Assembly (NCBI GenBank): GCA_028692715.1
Contig: JAQUWU010000015.1
Location: forward strand, 23,912 to 87,911
DNA: 64,000 bases
Reading direction: 5' to 3'
DNA from: Paludibacter sp.
Lineage (GTDB): Bacteria > Bacteroidota > Bacteroidia > Bacteroidales > Paludibacteraceae
This document shows positions 27,924 to 38,792 of the stretch, in pieces; positions within the stretch are counted from its first letter, which is position 1; every line of letters begins with the position of its first letter. Made by a program: the position numbers and the translations under genes. The notes under the pieces are model-generated. The model had not been told where the DNA came from and ran no database searches. It saw nothing but the letters and a program-made list of their open reading frames with translations.

Positions 27924-28450
27924 ATTAAAATCAAGAATTGAGCGAACAGGAATTTATGATGTTAGTCGTATTTTCTGTTACATTTAATACTATTTTCACT
28001 TAAATATTGCTGTTTATAAAATTTGTAATTGTTATAAATTAGCAATTAATAGTTAATATTTTAGTTCATATCACATTCGAAACATTAAAATCAGTTAACT
28101 ATTTTTTTTTGCCACTTTTCACAACCCCTTATTTATCAGTATTTACGGTTTTAATTACAATGATAATGTAAATATTATTATGTTTAACTTGATGAGTCTG
28201 ATTGTTTGATTTTAAAAGTATTGCTCCAACTGTCTTGTTTTCTGACTCTTAAACAGCATTTAAATATAAAATAAATTACGAACATACTTCTTTAAAGGAA
28301 TGAAGTTCAAGTTTTGAGATCAACCTTCCTATTCGGCTGTAGTATTTATTCTTTTTCAATAGGTAAAAAGTTCTACATAACACTACATATCAACACTTTA
28401 TATTTTTTTTATATATTTGAAACAGTATAAAAATTTAAAATAAATAAGTT
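27924..28450. other. AT-rich intergenic region with one promoter-like box
   Basis: Over 500 bp without a credible reading frame. A -7 box TATATTTG lies at 28412-28419, 31 bp before the lipoprotein gene. No repeat or hairpin stands out. Confidence 0.5.
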
Positions 28451-31354
28451 ATGATATCTTATAGTAAAACAAAAACATATACAGTTTTAACAATTCTCAT
28501 TTCAATATTTCTTTTTACAAACTGTATTGATAATGAATATGATTTATCAAGTGGTATAAATACAGAAATAAGTGTTGGGGGTGATTCACTTTCATTTCCT
28601 ATTGTCAAAACTACAAAAATCTATCTTGATTCAATGATGACAAGTCAGGATATTCAGATGTTGCAACGATTAGGAGACAGCACCTATTCATTTCAGTTAA
28701 TTGATTCGATGAGAGCGACTATGGGAACCCTCGCACCGGTAACTATCACCGTACCTTCTCTATCAATTGAACCTATCAAAATGAGTTTCTCAGACATAGA
28801 ACTTCCTACCATAAATCTTGATCCAACGCACTTTCAAACAGCTATTGAGATTCCTGATTTTGATATCGAAAACAAATTTATAAATCCAATAAACTCTTCT
28901 TATACACAGACTTTTCCGATTGATGCTCCCTCCTACGTAAAAAGGAATTCAGGCGCTTCAAAAATTAATAGTGCCAATATAGTGGTAGGACCATTTCAAA
29001 AAACAGTTAGCCAATCGATTAGCCAAGCACTTTATTTTTCATTTCCATCTCAAATTAAAAAAATCAATAAAGTTCAATTTAAAAACACGAAAGTCACTCT
29101 TACTTTTGATAAAACAAATACAAATTTATTGAATTTGGTTTCTCAGAATGACACAATTAGAGAATTAAGAATTGACTTCCCAAGTGAATATATTTTATCA
29201 ACAGCTGTTGGTTTAAATTCAAAAATTGAGGGAAGTTCATTCGTCATTAAAAATGCAATTCTGACTCAGGGAGTAAATATATTTACTGCCAGTTTTATGA
29301 TCCAAAGCTTGGATTTGACAAATATATTTCAATTTGAGTCATTATCTTACAACAAATCAATTGATTACAGTATTAATTATGGTTTTATCGGCGAAACGAA
29401 TGATATAAATTCGCTTAAGGGAAAGAACGTAGAATACAAAGTAAGTTTGCAAGCTACCCCCGTTATTGATGATATAGCCGTTATAACAAATAACATTGAG
29501 TCCGAATCTCAATCAGGAACTTTCACTGTATCTAAAAAAGTTGACAATTTACCTTCTGAGATAGCTGAAATAAAAACAATTACATTTGAAGACAATGCAA
29601 AATTGCAACTTTCAATTCCTGATCCTGGATTTTATCCTTTTATTTTGACGGCTGGTAATTGTATAATAGAATTACCAAAATCAATTATTTTCAAGCCAAC
29701 TACAGGTTTAAATACATCGACGAATGTTCTTACATTACCTTTCAATGAGAATTTTGGAACAAAAGATTTGGGAATTTCCGGTTTAAAAATCAATAAAACA
29801 ATTCCTGAAGGACAAAACTCATTTACAATTACCGACGAAACAAAATATTCTATTTCAGGAGTGGTAATCGGATCACAAGAAACGACTTTAAATGCTTTTA
29901 AATCATTGAATGATAAACAAATAAACATTACTGCAACCTGTAGTGGATTAGTTCCGAAAAATGCTGAACTTACAACCAACAGGATTTCCATAGATTTGGC
30001 TAAAAACACGACTAACATAAATATAAGCAAATTCGTATCAAAAGATGTTAAACGTTTGTACGTTGCTGAATTGAAGGAACCGACTGACATCAATATTAAA
30101 ATAAATATCAAAAACTTTCCATCAACTATTGACTCTCTATTTTTTGAAAATTACGTTATTCAACTTCCAACTTACCTAAAATTTAAAACAGGAGATGTAA
30201 ATAGTCAAAACCAAGTAATTCTTAATCGTGGTTTTAAGGTTTCGAATGGTTTTACAAAAACACTTACCTTATTGAAATTGGATTTTGGGGTTAGTGGAAA
30301 AGTACTTGAAGATGGTGTTTTTGCTCTCAACGATGAAGTAAGTATGCAGGGAAAAGTTTACATTAAAGGAGCCAACCTTAATACAAGCGAATTGGGCGAA
30401 ATAGAAATTTTACCTTCCTTTAAAATCAACGATTTAGCCTTGTCAATTGTCGAAGGAGAAATTAAGCCCGAAATTCCTCCGGTAACAAAAATTATGATGA
30501 TGAATTTCCCTAATTATCTACAAAATGAAACCACCAGTCTGGATTTGCAAAATCCGGTAGTGACATTGCAAGTTGGAAATACCTTAGGAATGGAAATTCA
30601 TGCCATAGTAACATTAATACCAAAACGCAATGGAATTGCAATAAACGATGCAATCGTTACGAGTGAGATTGACATTCCTGCAGCCGGTGTAATAGGACAA
30701 ACTAGTTGGTTTAAATATTGGATTGCAAGAACTGATGCCGGAATTTCTGAAAATTACGTGCCGGTTATAATACCTGATATTTCGAAATTGCTTAATTCAG
30801 TTCCTGATGAAGTAGATATAGTCGTTAGTCCTTCGTTAACAGGTGACCGACAAATAATTGATTTGTATTCAACCAATAATACACTTGAAATGAATTATGT
30901 AATGAATATTCCATTGGATTTTGGCACCAATTTTAATCTAAGTTATAACGATACTTTAATGAACTTAAAGGAAAAATTACGGGACATTATTAATTATACT
31001 CGAAAGATAGATGTAATTGCTATTATTGAAAATAAAATACCTTTGGATATGAATTTCGAGGTGATAGCACTAGATAGCTTAAATCAGGTAATACAAGGAA
31101 TAAATATTGTATCGTACGATTCTATTAAATCTTGCAATATTGATGGTTCTTTAAAAACAAATAACCTGAATCTGACAATAAATGAAACAAAAACAGGTGC
31201 GCTGGATTTACTAGATGCCTTTGCTTTTAAAGTTTCAGCATCGAAAAATACAACCGTTGCAGGAATTCCATTAAAAACTGATCAATTTATTTCTCTCGAA
31301 ATAAGAGTAAGAATTCCGGACGGAATTACGATCAATCAAACTAATTCAAACTAA
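28451..31354 (+). CDS. Large secreted lipoprotein of unknown function
   Basis: 967 aa. The lipobox LFTNC (Cys near residue 25) gives a lipid-anchored envelope protein. The rest is beta-strand-rich, Ser/Thr/Asn-rich and without recognised catalytic motifs. Two segments look like an internal duplication: about 370-450 (PSEIAEIKTITFED...IELPKSIIFK) and about 553-605 (FPSTIDSLFFENYVIQLPTYLKFK). A DUF5723 gene follows after 101 bp, so the two may act together at the outer membrane. A structural or adhesin-like role is only a guess. Confidence 0.8.
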   Translation: MISYSKTKTYTVLTILISIFLFTNCIDNEYDLSSGINTEISVGGDSLSFPIVKTTKIYLDSMMTSQDIQMLQRLGDSTYSFQLIDSMRATMGTLAPVTITVPSLSIEPIKMSFSDIELPTINLDPTHFQTAIEIPDFDIENKFINPINSSYTQTFPIDAPSYVKRNSGASKINSANIVVGPFQKTVSQSISQALYFSFPSQIKKINKVQFKNTKVTLTFDKTNTNLLNLVSQNDTIRELRIDFPSEYILSTAVGLNSKIEGSSFVIKNAILTQGVNIFTASFMIQSLDLTNIFQFESLSYNKSIDYSINYGFIGETNDINSLKGKNVEYKVSLQATPVIDDIAVITNNIESESQSGTFTVSKKVDNLPSEIAEIKTITFEDNAKLQLSIPDPGFYPFILTAGNCIIELPKSIIFKPTTGLNTSTNVLTLPFNENFGTKDLGISGLKINKTIPEGQNSFTITDETKYSISGVVIGSQETTLNAFKSLNDKQINITATCSGLVPKNAELTTNRISIDLAKNTTNINISKFVSKDVKRLYVAELKEPTDINIKINIKNFPSTIDSLFFENYVIQLPTYLKFKTGDVNSQNQVILNRGFKVSNGFTKTLTLLKLDFGVSGKVLEDGVFALNDEVSMQGKVYIKGANLNTSELGEIEILPSFKINDLALSIVEGEIKPEIPPVTKIMMMNFPNYLQNETTSLDLQNPVVTLQVGNTLGMEIHAIVTLIPKRNGIAINDAIVTSEIDIPAAGVIGQTSWFKYWIARTDAGISENYVPVIIPDISKLLNSVPDEVDIVVSPSLTGDRQIIDLYSTNNTLEMNYVMNIPLDFGTNFNLSYNDTLMNLKEKLRDIINYTRKIDVIAIIENKIPLDMNFEVIALDSLNQVIQGINIVSYDSIKSCNIDGSLKTNNLNLTINETKTGALDLLDAFAFKVSASKNTTVAGIPLKTDQFISLEIRVRIPDGITINQTNSN

Positions 31355-31455
31355 CAATTGTTTTATAAAATGTAAAGATTCGGGAAAAGATAGTTAGGAG
31401 ATTACTACCTTACGAATCTTTACATTACATAATTATCATCAAAATACCATTTTCC

Positions 31456-32835
31456 TTGAAAAAAATAATTGTCTACATATTTATATTGTTTAATTCATTC
31501 CAGATCATAAGGTCTCAATCAATGAATTCAATTTATTTTCTGGATGAATGGTCACAAAGACATACACTAAATGCTTCTTTCGCACCTCAAACAGGTCATT
31601 TTTCACTTCCTTTTGTTGGAGGAATGAGCTTTAATATTTCATCAAATACAGGTCTTTCAAATTACATCTACAAAAATGATAATGAGCTGGTTACATTTAT
31701 GCATCCGAGTGTTGATGGACACGACTTTATAGATCAGTTGGCTACGAACAATTTTTTGCATCAAGCGTCAAAAGTAAATTTGTTGTCCTTCGGATTTTAC
31801 AATAAAGAAAACTATTGGTCTTTTGATTTTAATCTGAAAGAACAACTGAACCTGAATTTACCAGTGGATTTATTTAGGCTTATAAAACTTGGTTTTGAAC
31901 ATGAAACAAATCAATATGATTTAAAAGATTTAAGCATTGACCAATCAAATATTGCCGAATATTCATTGGGCTATTCACGAAATATAAACCAAAAAATAAG
32001 AATTGGTGCTAATATGAAATTGCTGATCGGTTTATCTAGCGAACAAATAAAATACTCAAAATTTGATGTTTTGCTGACAAATGACCGCTACCAAATAAAT
32101 GCAACGGGTGAAACAAATATCATGTCGGATATCTTAACATTTGGTTCTGACACAAACAATAATATCGATTTTTTTAATCCGGATATAAACTTCTCAAGTA
32201 AAAATCCTGCAGGAACAGGTGGTGCAATTGATCTTGGGATAACCTATAAACCAAATTTAAAATGGACTTTTTCAGGAGCTGTTAACGATTTAGGAATTAT
32301 GTTTTGGAATGCATCAAAAATAACCAAAGGCATTGCAAACAGCAATTTCATTTTTACGGGATTTACTGTTGTTGATATGGAGAATAACAGTATTGAGAGT
32401 CAGCTCAATCAGATGGAACAGGATTTAAACAATTTGATTTTATTTCAAGATCAAGGACTTACAACTTCTGACATAGTAGAATCGACACCAACATCCGTTA
32501 ATTTATCTGCCGAGTACAGTGTTTTTGGGGATTCAGATCGCGATATAAAGTTGGGAGTATTACTGAACAGTTATAATTCAGCTATTTACAATTCGAATCA
32601 ATTAATGGGTGCTGTAACTTTCAAGCCAATGTCATGGCTTAGCCTATCTACTTCTTATTCAATACTTTTTAATGAAAGTAACCGCTTTGGAATTGCAATG
32701 AATTTTTCGCCCGAATGGTTGAATGCATTTATAGCAGCTGATTTTTCAACTTTAAAATTCAATCGTCAGTTTATTCCTATCAATAAATTTAATTTGAATT
32801 TTCAAGCCGGGATTTCATTATACCTTGGTGAATAA
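31456..32835 (+). CDS. DUF5723 family outer-membrane protein
   Basis: 459 aa beginning at TTG, the only start that gives a signal peptide (MKKIIVYIFILFNSFQIIRSQS). The mature part opens SIYFLDEWSQRHTLNASFAPQTGHFSLP, typical of DUF5723. It continues with alternating aromatic/glycine strands (GYSRNINQKIRIGANMKLLIGL, LGITYKPNLKWTFSGAVNDLG) expected of a FadL/PorV-like barrel. It probably sits in the outer membrane and is paired with the upstream lipoprotein. Confidence 0.8.
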   Translation: MKKIIVYIFILFNSFQIIRSQSMNSIYFLDEWSQRHTLNASFAPQTGHFSLPFVGGMSFNISSNTGLSNYIYKNDNELVTFMHPSVDGHDFIDQLATNNFLHQASKVNLLSFGFYNKENYWSFDFNLKEQLNLNLPVDLFRLIKLGFEHETNQYDLKDLSIDQSNIAEYSLGYSRNINQKIRIGANMKLLIGLSSEQIKYSKFDVLLTNDRYQINATGETNIMSDILTFGSDTNNNIDFFNPDINFSSKNPAGTGGAIDLGITYKPNLKWTFSGAVNDLGIMFWNASKITKGIANSNFIFTGFTVVDMENNSIESQLNQMEQDLNNLILFQDQGLTTSDIVESTPTSVNLSAEYSVFGDSDRDIKLGVLLNSYNSAIYNSNQLMGAVTFKPMSWLSLSTSYSILFNESNRFGIAMNFSPEWLNAFIAADFSTLKFNRQFIPINKFNLNFQAGISLYLGE

Positions 32836-32838
32836 AAC

Positions 32839-33942
32839 TCAATAAAAAATTAAACAAACCGGCGAACCAACATTCATCCTTTTTCCGGTATCAGTAAGCA
32901 TCCCCGTTTTTTTATTTCTTTCAAACACAACAATATTATCTGTAAATTGGTGAGCTACAAATACGAATTTACCATCGGGTGTAATAGCAAAATTACGAGG
33001 TCCATCACCCATAGTTGAAATTTGTTGAATGAAAGTTAATTCTCCATCTTTTGCCACCGAAAAGCAAGTGATATCATTCGCATTTCCACGATTGGTGACA
33101 TAAAGAAATTTTTCGTCGGGCGAGAGATGAATGTCAGCTGCCCTATTAATAATGTTTTCTTTTTTTACTAACGATGTTTCCTGAATAAGCGAAAGTTTCC
33201 CTTTATCGAATCCCAGCACCGAAACAGTTCCATCAATCTCCTGAACCAAATAAAGTTTTTCCCCATTTTTACTAAAAGTTGCATGTCGTGGTCCACTTCC
33301 CAATTTTACCTGTAAAGTATCGAATGGAACAAGAATTTCAGTATCAGCGTTTGGATAATAATTATAAACAGTTACATTATCCGTTCCTAAATCATTTGCA
33401 ATAATGTATTTTTTATCTTTTGACAGGATCACCTGATGAACATGAGCTTCATTCTGGCGTTCTTTATTAATACTCCCACCTGAATGACGAATTAATTGTT
33501 TGGCTTCGGTAATTGATCCATCATTATTTCTTCCAAACACCGAAACACTTCCACCACCATAATTTGCAGTAAAAACATTTTTTTCGGTAGCAAGGATATT
33601 ACAAGGGCCTCCACTTTTGGTCAATGAAGTATTTATCGGAGTGAGTTGAGCTATTTTTTTATTAAAACTGAATGATTTTGCTGCACTTCCTTTATCGTTT
33701 TCACATACAGCATAAACAAATTTTTTATCGGGCGTTAATGCTAAAAAACTCGGATTGACAATATTTTTCGTTATCGACTTTTGTATAAAATCTCCTTTTT
33801 TCATGTCAATTTCGTAGGAATAAATTCCTTCACTTTTTCCGGTATTGGTATATGTTCCAACCAACAATTTATATTTACAACTCTGCATATATGTAAGATG
33901 CGTAAAAAGCAGAATAATTGAAATTGTAAAAAACTTTTTCAT
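32839..33942 (-). CDS. Lactonase family (YbhE-like beta-propeller) protein, exported
   Basis: 367 aa from the ATG at 33942, which gives a clean signal peptide with cysteine at SC near residue 22 (possible lipoprotein); a longer frame adds 24 residues with no role. Seven-bladed propeller repeats of the 6-phosphogluconolactonase type are visible: LLVGTYTNTGKSEGIY, NPSFLALTPDKKFVYAV, GPRHATFSKNGEKLYLV, GPRNFAITPDGKFVFVA. Being exported, it is unlikely to act in the cytosolic pentose phosphate pathway, so the substrate is open. It converges on the DUF5723 gene with a 3-bp gap. Confidence 0.85.
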   Translation of the reverse strand: MKKFFTISIILLFTHLTYMQSCKYKLLVGTYTNTGKSEGIYSYEIDMKKGDFIQKSITKNIVNPSFLALTPDKKFVYAVCENDKGSAAKSFSFNKKIAQLTPINTSLTKSGGPCNILATEKNVFTANYGGGSVSVFGRNNDGSITEAKQLIRHSGGSINKERQNEAHVHQVILSKDKKYIIANDLGTDNVTVYNYYPNADTEILVPFDTLQVKLGSGPRHATFSKNGEKLYLVQEIDGTVSVLGFDKGKLSLIQETSLVKKENIINRAADIHLSPDEKFLYVTNRGNANDITCFSVAKDGELTFIQQISTMGDGPRNFAITPDGKFVFVAHQFTDNIVVFERNKKTGMLTDTGKRMNVGSPVCLIFY

Positions 33943-34062
33943 TTCGTTTTCTTTTAAAAATTGCCTCAAAAGTAAGATTATTTTCTTATAAATTCTACTT
34001 AATGATTCAAACAATGCCAGGGATCTATACGTTTAATTGGAAACAATTAATATTTTTTAATA

Positions 34063-34482
34063 ATGAAACATACAATTAGAACAGAGTGGAAAGGTAAAAT
34101 GGCTTTTGAGGCTGACATAAATGGTCATAAAGTATTAATGGATGCACCAGAAGCAAATGGCGGCGATAATTCAGGTCCCGGACCAAAAACATTACAATTG
34201 GTAGCATTAAGTGGTTGCACCGGAATGGATGTAGTATCTATCTTAAAAAAAATGCGGGTAGAAATTGAAAAATGTAACATCGAGGTACAAGGTGAGATTA
34301 CGGAAGAATATCCCAAACAATATTCCAGTATGCATGTTATTTATGAATTTACAGGAAAAAATTTAGCCTTGGACAAACTTGAAAAAGCTGTTCGAATGTC
34401 AGAAGAAACCTATTGTGGTGTAAGTGCATTGTATCGAAAAGCTATCGAAGTAACATCTGAAATTAAAATTTTTGAATCGTAA
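34063..34482 (+). CDS. OsmC family peroxiredoxin-like protein
   Basis: 139 aa. The conserved cysteines are in LSGCTGMDVVSIL (about residue 51) and ETYCGVSALYRK (about residue 116). OsmC/Ohr proteins reduce organic hydroperoxides with paired thiols, or bind reactive small molecules. This one is of the YhfA-like short type rather than Ohr. Monocistronic, divergent from the lactonase-like gene. Confidence 0.88.
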   Translation: MKHTIRTEWKGKMAFEADINGHKVLMDAPEANGGDNSGPGPKTLQLVALSGCTGMDVVSILKKMRVEIEKCNIEVQGEITEEYPKQYSSMHVIYEFTGKNLALDKLEKAVRMSEETYCGVSALYRKAIEVTSEIKIFES

Positions 34483-34788
34483 AAATATTTCCAACAAAAA
34501 CAATTACGAGCAAATTTGATACATTAGAGTTTATATCGAATAATAAATTAGAGTACTAAAATTCAACTAAATACGAATTATCACAAAGACACGAAGTTAC
34601 AAATATTAATAATTAAGAAACCTGGTCATATTTAACTTACTTTTAACCACTTAGTTCAGCACATCTTTACTTAGAAAACAAATCCTGAGTTTTAAAAAGG
34701 GTTCTGAAATAGGATTTATAGATAATTTGTCGTAATTTTGTGTTAATCTTACTTTATCAAACCTAGTTGAACAAAACAAAAATTATTT
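34483..34788. other. Intergenic region upstream of otsAB
   Basis: 306 bp of AT-rich DNA with a degenerate CACAAAGACACGAAG track near 34582. A -7 box TAATTTTG at 34733-34740 lies 48 bp before the otsAB start. Nothing else stands out. Confidence 0.4.
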
Positions 34789-36969
34789 ATGAAACTAATA
34801 ATTATTTCGAACAGACTACCTGTAAAAATATCATTCGACGAATCAAATTTAATGGAGTTTTCACGTAGCGAAGGGGGTTTGACAACCGGACTTGACTCAC
34901 TTGATATGGACATTGAAAAACATTGGGTAGGTTGGCCTGGTGCAGATATTGAAAGTGATGAAGATAAAGAATATGTGATTCATCATTTGGAAAAGTTCAA
35001 ATTTCATCCCGTTTTTCTTACTCCTGATCAAATTGAAGATTATTACGAAGGATACAGCAACAGCACTATTTGGCCATTATGTCATTATTTTTATTCTTAT
35101 ATTCAATACGAAAACAGATTTTGGGAATCCTATAAACATGTAAACGAATTATTTTGTCAGGCAGCTTTGGATTTTATAGAACCCGGTGATATTGTTTGGG
35201 TTCAGGATTACCAGTTAATGCTACTGCCCCAAATGCTTCGCAAATCCACGTCTGACATAAGTATTGGTTATTTTCATCATATTCCATTTCCTTCGTACGA
35301 GCTATTCCGTGTATTGCCCGAGCGGGATGAATTATTGAAAGGCTTACTTGGAGCTGATTTAATTGGATTCCACACGCATGAATATATGCGTCACTTTGTG
35401 AGTGCTGCTGAACGTGTATTGGATTTGCGTTTCAAGCTGGATCAAGTTGTTCTGAACAATAGAATTGCTTATGTTGATGCTTTTCCAATGGGGATAAATT
35501 ACGATTTGTATTATAACTCCATTGAACAAACAAAAGTAAAAGAAATTGCATCAGTTTTAAAGAAAAACTATGGAATTCATAAACTGATATTATCAGTCGA
35601 CCGTCTGGATTATAGCAAAGGGATTATACATCGATTGAAAGGATTTGCTCAATTTATTGAAAACCATCCCGAGTATAAAGAAAAAGTATCGTTGGCAATG
35701 ATTATTGTTCCATCACGTGATAATGTGGGAAGATATGCTGATTTAAAAACAAAAATTGATGAAACTATCGGAGCAATAAATGGGATGTACTCTACAATAA
35801 ACTGGACTCCGGTATATTATTTTTATCATAGTTTCCCGTTTGACGAACTGGTAGCGATGTATAATATTGCTGATATTGCCTTGGTTACACCTTTACGTGA
35901 TGGAATGAATCTGGTAGCAAAAGAATATCTGGCAGCAAAAAGAGATAAACCGGGTGTTTTAATATTAAGTGAAATGGCAGGTGCTGCAATTGAGTTGACT
36001 GAAGCAATACTTGTTAACCCTAACGACATAACTGAAATAGAAAATGCCATTCTCGAAGCCATTGAAATGCCGGAAGAAGAACAACTGCGAAGATTACAAA
36101 TTATGCAACAACTTATTTCAAAACATAATGTAAATCGTTGGGCTTCAGGATTTGTAAAAGAGTTGAAAAATATTAAAAACAAAAATGCTGCACTTTTAAG
36201 TGAAAAAATTGACACCCACACCTTACAAATCATTCAGGAAGATTACCGAAACTCCGACAAAAGATTATTTATTTTAGACTATGATGGAACTTTGGTGGGC
36301 TTTAAAAATAAACCGGAAGATGCTGTACCAACTCCTGAGTTATTGGGAATCCTTGAAAAACTGGCTTCATCCACTAAAAATAAAATTGTTATCAGTAGTG
36401 GACGTCCTAAAGTTTTTTTAGAAAAATGGTTTGGGAATCTACCTTTAACGTTGGCCGCTGAACATGGTGCTCATTTTAAAGAAGACGGCATTTGGTACGA
36501 AAACGAATCACTCATTGAACCGTGGGATGAAGAGATAATAAATATTTTCCAGAATTTTGTCGATAAAACACCCCGATCAAAACTCGAAGTGAAAGATACT
36601 ACCCTCGTGTGGCATTTTCGCAACGTGGATAACTGGTTTTCTTCGCTACGCGAACAACAATTGGTAGATGCATTAATAATGCCTTGTTCCCGTCAAAATT
36701 TACAAATTATGCGGGGCAATAAAATTGTAGAAGTAAAATCGCCTCATCACACAAAAGGATCAGAGGCGAAAAGACTTTTAGGAAATAACGACTACGATTT
36801 TATTTTAGCAATAGGCGATGACACGACCGATGAAGACACTTTCCGCGAATTACCCTGTAGTGCATACACCATTAAAATTGGGAATATATCGGAAATTGCC
36901 AGATATAACATTCGCCATCAATCAGGTGTTTTACCATTTTTAAAACAACTGAGTGAAAACGTAAAATAA
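34789..36969 (+). CDS. otsAB: Fused trehalose-6-phosphate synthase / phosphatase
   Basis: 726 aa. The N-terminal GT20 domain (about 1-465) has RLPVKISFDES, WVGWPG, VWVQDYQLMLLPQML and the donor-binding region LVTPLRDGMNLVAKEYLA. The C-terminal HAD phosphatase (about 490-726) has its nucleophile at D497 in DYDGTL and ends with GDDTTDEDTF. Together they convert UDP-glucose and glucose-6-phosphate to trehalose, a compatible solute. The convergent GH15 gene ends 2 bp away, and homologues of the two are often neighbours. Confidence 0.96.
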   Translation: MKLIIISNRLPVKISFDESNLMEFSRSEGGLTTGLDSLDMDIEKHWVGWPGADIESDEDKEYVIHHLEKFKFHPVFLTPDQIEDYYEGYSNSTIWPLCHYFYSYIQYENRFWESYKHVNELFCQAALDFIEPGDIVWVQDYQLMLLPQMLRKSTSDISIGYFHHIPFPSYELFRVLPERDELLKGLLGADLIGFHTHEYMRHFVSAAERVLDLRFKLDQVVLNNRIAYVDAFPMGINYDLYYNSIEQTKVKEIASVLKKNYGIHKLILSVDRLDYSKGIIHRLKGFAQFIENHPEYKEKVSLAMIIVPSRDNVGRYADLKTKIDETIGAINGMYSTINWTPVYYFYHSFPFDELVAMYNIADIALVTPLRDGMNLVAKEYLAAKRDKPGVLILSEMAGAAIELTEAILVNPNDITEIENAILEAIEMPEEEQLRRLQIMQQLISKHNVNRWASGFVKELKNIKNKNAALLSEKIDTHTLQIIQEDYRNSDKRLFILDYDGTLVGFKNKPEDAVPTPELLGILEKLASSTKNKIVISSGRPKVFLEKWFGNLPLTLAAEHGAHFKEDGIWYENESLIEPWDEEIINIFQNFVDKTPRSKLEVKDTTLVWHFRNVDNWFSSLREQQLVDALIMPCSRQNLQIMRGNKIVEVKSPHHTKGSEAKRLLGNNDYDFILAIGDDTTDEDTFRELPCSAYTIKIGNISEIARYNIRHQSGVLPFLKQLSENVK

Positions 36970-36971
36970 AA

Positions 36972-38792
36972 TTAGGGTCGGATAAACTTTGATAATTCTA
37001 TTTCTTCTGAAAAGAGTAATGCTGTGTTTATCAATGCTAATTGAGAATATGCTTGAGGGAAATTACCCAACTGGCTTTTCGTTTCAAAATCAAGATCTTC
37101 GCTAAATAAGCCCAAATGATTTGAGTAACTCAATAGTTCTTCAAAAAGCGTTTGGGCTTCTTTTTCTCTTCCTGTTACAAATAATCCACGAATCATCCAA
37201 AAAGTACATATGGTAAATGCAGAAGTTGGTTTTCCAAAATCATCCTGAACAGTATATCTAAACATTAAGCCATTATAATTAAGAGCTCTATAAACAGAAT
37301 CAACTGTTTTCTTATAACGTATGTCATTAGCAGAAATAAATCCGTATTCTTCCATCAATAAAAGCGATGAATCCATTTCAGTATTTGTATAAGTTTGAGT
37401 GAAACTTCCAATTTCTTCGTTCCAGCCTTTTTCCATAACGTCTTGCTTAATAGAGTCGGCAATTATTTTCCAACGAGTGGCAAAGTCATTGCGTTGCAGA
37501 ATTTCGGCAATACCTACCGCCCTATCCATTGCTACCCACGACATAACTTTCGATAACACAAAATGTTGCTCTTCACCACGGATTTCCCATATACCTTTAT
37601 CAGGATTTTCCCAGTCGGAACTTACTGCTCGGACAATATTTTTCACTACTTCGAACATATCTTCCACTTCGTCCAACGAACCCGGAAAAAAACGATAATA
37701 CTGAAAAATAACATCCATTAAATATCCAAACGAATCGTTTTGTTTTTGATGATAAGCATCATTTCCTATGCGAACCGGCGCTGAGTTCTTATAACCACTT
37801 AAATGTGGTAGAATTTCTTCATGAAGCAATCTTTCCCCCCGAATTCCATACATAATTTGGAAACGGTCGGACTTCTTTTTCAATATATTGTGAATAAATG
37901 CCATAAAACGCTTTGCAGCACCCTGATGTCCAACACCCAATAAGGTTTCGATTGACATGGAAGCATCACGCAACCAACAAAAACGATAATCCCAATTGCG
38001 AACTTCGCCAATAGATTCGGGCAAACTGGTGGTTAGTGCTGCCAGTACAGCTCCACTCCTATGGAATGACATTAGCTTCAATACCAACACACTCCGTTCA
38101 ATTAACGAATAGTATTTAGTGAATTTTTTAGTTCGGTTCGCCCAATTAATCCAATAGACTTTGGTGCGCTGATATTCCATTTCAACCCGTATTTGGTCTA
38201 TTTTTATCAGTTTCTGATTATAAGAAAGAAGAAAAAATTCGTTTTTTTCAAGAATAAATTCTTTTTTTTCCAATACTGTATCAAAATCGATACTACTATA
38301 TAAATAAAATGTATCGTATTGATTTTCAGAAGCAACCACTTTCATGTAATCATTTTGAATATTAAATGTGGCGGTATCACGGGCATAATTCATAGCCGGT
38401 TTAAAATCCACTTTAAAACGCGGTTTACCACTTCGAAGTTTTATTAATCTGTAAACTTCAGGAGGCAAATAATAATCGTGTTTTTCTCCGATACGATATC
38501 GTGGCATAAAATCCAACACTTCAAACTCACCTTCGTAAGATGAAAAAGTTGTACAAAGTATATTCGTGTGTTCTACATACTTTTGCTTAATGGAGTATGA
38601 TTCATCAACTATAAAACCAAAATTTCCTCCAATTTTTTTATCAAGAATTTTTGCAAAAATCGAGGATGAATCGAAATCAGGAAGACATAACCAATCAATA
38701 CTACCTTTGTCAGATATCAGCGCTGCCGATCTGCAATTTCCTATTGCACCATAATTAAGAGATTCTGCCTGTAAATTTTCAGTTAGCTCCAT
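36972..38792 (-). CDS. Glycoside hydrolase family 15 protein (trehalase/glucoamylase-like)
   Basis: 606 aa without a signal peptide. N-terminal beta-sandwich (YGAIGNCRSAALISDKGSIDWLCLPDFDSSSIFA) and a C-terminal (alpha/alpha)6 barrel with NWDYRFCWLRDASMSIETLL, the catalytic Glu region WEIRGEEQHFVLSK and the late FPQAYSQLALINTAL motif. GH15 proteins of this soluble type next to otsAB act as trehalases or related alpha-glucosidases, so it may recycle internal trehalose; this is inference. It overlaps the end of the panE-like gene by 14 bp. Confidence 0.9.
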   Translation of the reverse strand: MELTENLQAESLNYGAIGNCRSAALISDKGSIDWLCLPDFDSSSIFAKILDKKIGGNFGFIVDESYSIKQKYVEHTNILCTTFSSYEGEFEVLDFMPRYRIGEKHDYYLPPEVYRLIKLRSGKPRFKVDFKPAMNYARDTATFNIQNDYMKVVASENQYDTFYLYSSIDFDTVLEKKEFILEKNEFFLLSYNQKLIKIDQIRVEMEYQRTKVYWINWANRTKKFTKYYSLIERSVLVLKLMSFHRSGAVLAALTTSLPESIGEVRNWDYRFCWLRDASMSIETLLGVGHQGAAKRFMAFIHNILKKKSDRFQIMYGIRGERLLHEEILPHLSGYKNSAPVRIGNDAYHQKQNDSFGYLMDVIFQYYRFFPGSLDEVEDMFEVVKNIVRAVSSDWENPDKGIWEIRGEEQHFVLSKVMSWVAMDRAVGIAEILQRNDFATRWKIIADSIKQDVMEKGWNEEIGSFTQTYTNTEMDSSLLLMEEYGFISANDIRYKKTVDSVYRALNYNGLMFRYTVQDDFGKPTSAFTICTFWMIRGLFVTGREKEAQTLFEELLSYSNHLGLFSEDLDFETKSQLGNFPQAYSQLALINTALLFSEEIELSKFIRP

